The notes under the pieces were generated by a model that was given only the letters and a program-made list of their open reading frames with translations, ran no database searches and was not told the origin of the DNA. Below, piece after piece: positions 14,924-17,082 of a stretch of 17,082 nt of DNA. Location: assembly GCA_964624465.1 (NCBI GenBank), contig CAZUZD010000117.1:1-17082 (forward strand), read 5' to 3'. The DNA comes from CAZUZD01 sp964624465. Lineage in GTDB: Bacteria > Planctomycetota > Planctomycetia > Isosphaerales > Isosphaeraceae. The stretch's first letter is position 1. Each line of letters begins with the position of its first letter. Position numbers and translations under genes: made by a program.

Positions 14924-17082
14924 ATGGACGTCGAGCGCGACCTGCAGCTGGCCCGAGAGGCGGCCCGGCGGCGGCTGGTGGACCCCGAGGCGCTCCTGAA
15001 GGAGCTGCAGAAGTACTGGGCCGACAGCAGCGCCGGCTCGTTCCCCGAGCACCTGGCCGGATCCGGCCACCTTGACGGTGACGGCCAGGCACTGCTGCTG
15101 GCCACCGACCCCGGCCCGGCCGGCCTCACGACGATTCCGGCTCCCGGCGGGACGCTGCCGTTCGAGCCCGGCCCGGCGCCCACCGAGGTGGCTGTGGAGT
15201 TCGGTTCAGGACCCGTCAATGCCGAGGCCAGCACCCAGGCGTCGCCCCCCGCCGCTGCCACACCTCACGCCGCGGCACCGTCGACCGGAGCTGGCGCCGG
15301 CGCCGTTGCCGGGGCCGACGGGCGGGGGCCGTGGTGTGGTGCGCGGGGTGGCCGCTACCTGCTGCGTCGCAAGCACGACGCCGGCGGCCAGGGCTGGATC
15401 TGGCTGGCGTACGACCCCCTGATCGACCGCGACGTGGCGCTCAAGGAGCTGCGTCCCGACCGCCGCAGCCCGGAGACCGAGGCGAACCTCCGGCTCGAGG
15501 CTCGACTCACGGCCCGACTGCAGCACCCCGCCATCGTACCCGTGCACGACCTGCACCCGCCCCAGGGCCGCTCGGGGCCGTTCTACGCCATGCGGTTCGT
15601 CGAGGGCCGCACGCTCGAGACCGCCATCGCCGAGCAGCACCGCCGCCGCGCCAAGGCCACCGGCGGTCCGGTGCGGGCCGACTGGTTCGACCTGCTCAAC
15701 GCCTACCTGGCCATCGGCAACGCCGTCAGCTACGCGCACGGCCGCGGGGTGCTGCACCGCGACCTCAAGCCCGTGAACATCATGCTCGGCGAGTTCGGCG
15801 AGGTGTTCGTCCTTGACTGGGGCCTGGCCAAGCGGCTGGCGGCCGACGAGCCGCGCATCGAGGTGGACCCGGGGCCCGACGGAGCCGGCGCGCTCGACCC
15901 GGAGGCCGACGCCGAGACCCAGGTGCAGAGCCGTCGCGGGCAGATCAAGGGCACCCCGGCGTACCTGGCGCCCGAGCAGGCCCGGGGCCTGACCGACCAG
16001 ATCGACCACCGGACCGACGTCTATGGCCTGGGCGCCATCCTCTACGAGATCCTCACCGGCCGGCCGCCCTACCAGACCGGCTCGAAGGACCGGACCCTGG
16101 AGCAGGTGCGGTCGGGCCCGCCGCCGACGCCCCGGAGCCTCGACCCCACGATCCCGCCGGCCCTGGAGGCCATCTGCCTCAAGGCCATGCACCGCGACCG
16201 CGAGGACCGCTACGCCGGGGTCGCCGACCTGAACGCCGACGTCCGGCGCTGGCTCGCCGACGAGACCGTCTCGGTCCCCCACGACGAGCCCTGGTCCGAT
16301 CGCGCCGCCCGCTGGGTCCGACGGAATCGCCTGCTCGTCACGTCCGCCGCCGCCGCTGGGCTGGTCCTGCTGGGGGCGCTGACGATCGGGACCGTCGTCG
16401 TCTCGGTCCAGAACCAGCGAATCCAGCAGGCGCTGGACCGCGAGCGACAGGCTCTGAACCTGGCCGGCCAGGATTACCAGACCCTGCGGCAGGTGGTGCA
16501 GCAGATGCTGACGCGGATCGCGGACGCCGGCCTGGCCGCGGATCCCGCGCTCGATCAGATGCGGTATGACCTGCTCAACGAAGCCCAGAAGCTCACGCAG
16601 GTCTTCCTGTCCCGGAACCCCGAGCCGACCGAGGTCGCGAACGCCGCCGAGGTCCTGATCCGGCTCGGCGGGGTCGAGCAGTCGCTGGTCGGCCTCGACG
16701 CCGGCCTGAAACGCTGGGCGTCGGCCCGGATGGTCCTGCGGAGCTTCCTGAACCGCTTCCCGGACAATCCGCTGCTGCTGGACCGCCAGGCCGGCGTCGG
16801 CGTGACCGCCGCGCAGGCGCTGCTCGACGCCGGCCGCTACGCCGAGGTACCGGGCTGGCTCGATGATGCCGCCCGCCTGGCGGAACAGGCGTACCAGACG
16901 GCTCCGAACGATCCGGCCGCGGGCCGGACCCTGGGGCAGGTGCGGCTCCTGGAGGCCAGCGCCGCGCGGCTCGGCGGCCGACCCGCCGCGGCGCTGCCGG
17001 CGGCCGAGCAGTCGGTGGCGCTGCTGGACGCCTTTGCCGCACCGGCCCGGGATCAGATGCACCGCTTCCTGATCCCGCTGGC
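14924..17082 (+). CDS. Transmembrane Hanks-type Ser/Thr protein kinase, paralogue of the upstream kinase (C-terminus cut by window edge)
   Basis: The frame is open from the ATG at 14924 to the right edge: 719 complete codons. Residues 1-50 share 27 identities with the first kinase (MDVERDLQLA..., LVDPEALLKELQKYW). An Ala/Pro/Gly-rich linker (about 60-142) follows, then the kinase domain (about 144-445): a Gly-loop region DAGGQG (152-157) whose first Gly is Asp, VALK with Lys174, HRDLKPVN (278-285; Asp280, Asn285), DWG (298-300), APEQ (349-352) and TDVYGLGAILYEILTGRPPY (364-383). The TM helix is about 471-495. The C-terminal helical part (from about 500) resembles the first kinase, e.g. PNDPAAGRTLGQVRLLEA (661-678). 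GGGGG just upstream can serve as a ribosome site. Own promoter at 14790. Targets and signal unknown. Confidence 0.93.
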   Translation, partial: MDVERDLQLAREAARRRLVDPEALLKELQKYWADSSAGSFPEHLAGSGHLDGDGQALLLATDPGPAGLTTIPAPGGTLPFEPGPAPTEVAVEFGSGPVNAEASTQASPPAAATPHAAAPSTGAGAGAVAGADGRGPWCGARGGRYLLRRKHDAGGQGWIWLAYDPLIDRDVALKELRPDRRSPETEANLRLEARLTARLQHPAIVPVHDLHPPQGRSGPFYAMRFVEGRTLETAIAEQHRRRAKATGGPVRADWFDLLNAYLAIGNAVSYAHGRGVLHRDLKPVNIMLGEFGEVFVLDWGLAKRLAADEPRIEVDPGPDGAGALDPEADAETQVQSRRGQIKGTPAYLAPEQARGLTDQIDHRTDVYGLGAILYEILTGRPPYQTGSKDRTLEQVRSGPPPTPRSLDPTIPPALEAICLKAMHRDREDRYAGVADLNADVRRWLADETVSVPHDEPWSDRAARWVRRNRLLVTSAAAAGLVLLGALTIGTVVVSVQNQRIQQALDRERQALNLAGQDYQTLRQVVQQMLTRIADAGLAADPALDQMRYDLLNEAQKLTQVFLSRNPEPTEVANAAEVLIRLGGVEQSLVGLDAGLKRWASARMVLRSFLNRFPDNPLLLDRQAGVGVTAAQALLDAGRYAEVPGWLDDAARLAEQAYQTAPNDPAAGRTLGQVRLLEASAARLGGRPAAALPAAEQSVALLDAFAAPARDQMHRFLIPL

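Noticed and set aside
15206..17062. A 618-codon minus-strand frame under the second kinase
   Set aside because: Antisense shadow; the kinase reading is continuous and carries all catalytic motifs.
1..17082. CRISPR, tRNA, rRNA, insertion sequence or phage features
   Set aside because: No regularly spaced repeats, no transposase or integrase sequence and no RNA gene pattern were seen on either strand.

Overview
The window is extremely GC-rich, with G or C at almost every third codon position. It carries two large transmembrane Hanks-type kinases of the 'VLDWGLAK / GTPAY-x-(A/P)PEQA' type with long C-terminal helical-repeat regions, and a pair of exported TPR proteins. Together these suggest a planctomycete, most likely an Isosphaeraceae-like lineage. 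This is inferred from protein style; no rRNA or other marker gene is present. I see no tRNA, rRNA, CRISPR array, insertion sequence or phage gene.

Region 1 (1-3252, minus strand) is a drug-efflux operon read right to left: a TetR-family repressor, an HlyD/AcrA-type membrane fusion protein and the N-terminal part of an RND inner-membrane pump that runs off the left edge. The repressor and fusion-protein genes overlap by ATGA. Upstream of the repressor is a good sigma70-type promoter, followed at once by a 16-bp inverted repeat covering the expected transcription start. This fits a self-repressed efflux operon induced when a ligand releases the repressor.

Region 2 (3341-7206) holds metabolic and accessory genes: a small BLH/DSP-like phosphatase, a Dabb (stress-responsive A/B barrel) protein and a membrane acyltransferase-3 protein on the plus strand, then a convergent Old Yellow Enzyme-type flavin oxidoreductase on the minus strand. 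The last two genes share the four bases TTAA as their two opposing stop codons.

Region 3 (7286-11362, plus strand) encodes two exported TPR proteins in tandem, of 934 and 354 residues. The second starts its mature part with a small beta-rich domain. They probably form one periplasmic or envelope-associated unit.

Region 4 (11410-17082) contains two paralogous receptor-like Ser/Thr kinases in the same orientation (the second cut by the right edge). A small minus-strand gene for a single IPT/TIG-like beta domain lies between them. Both kinases begin with the same roughly 50-residue module, have DWG in place of DFG, one transmembrane helix and a related C-terminal helical region. Each seems to have its own promoter, and each promoter carries its own, different dyad symmetry, which suggests separate regulation of the two copies.
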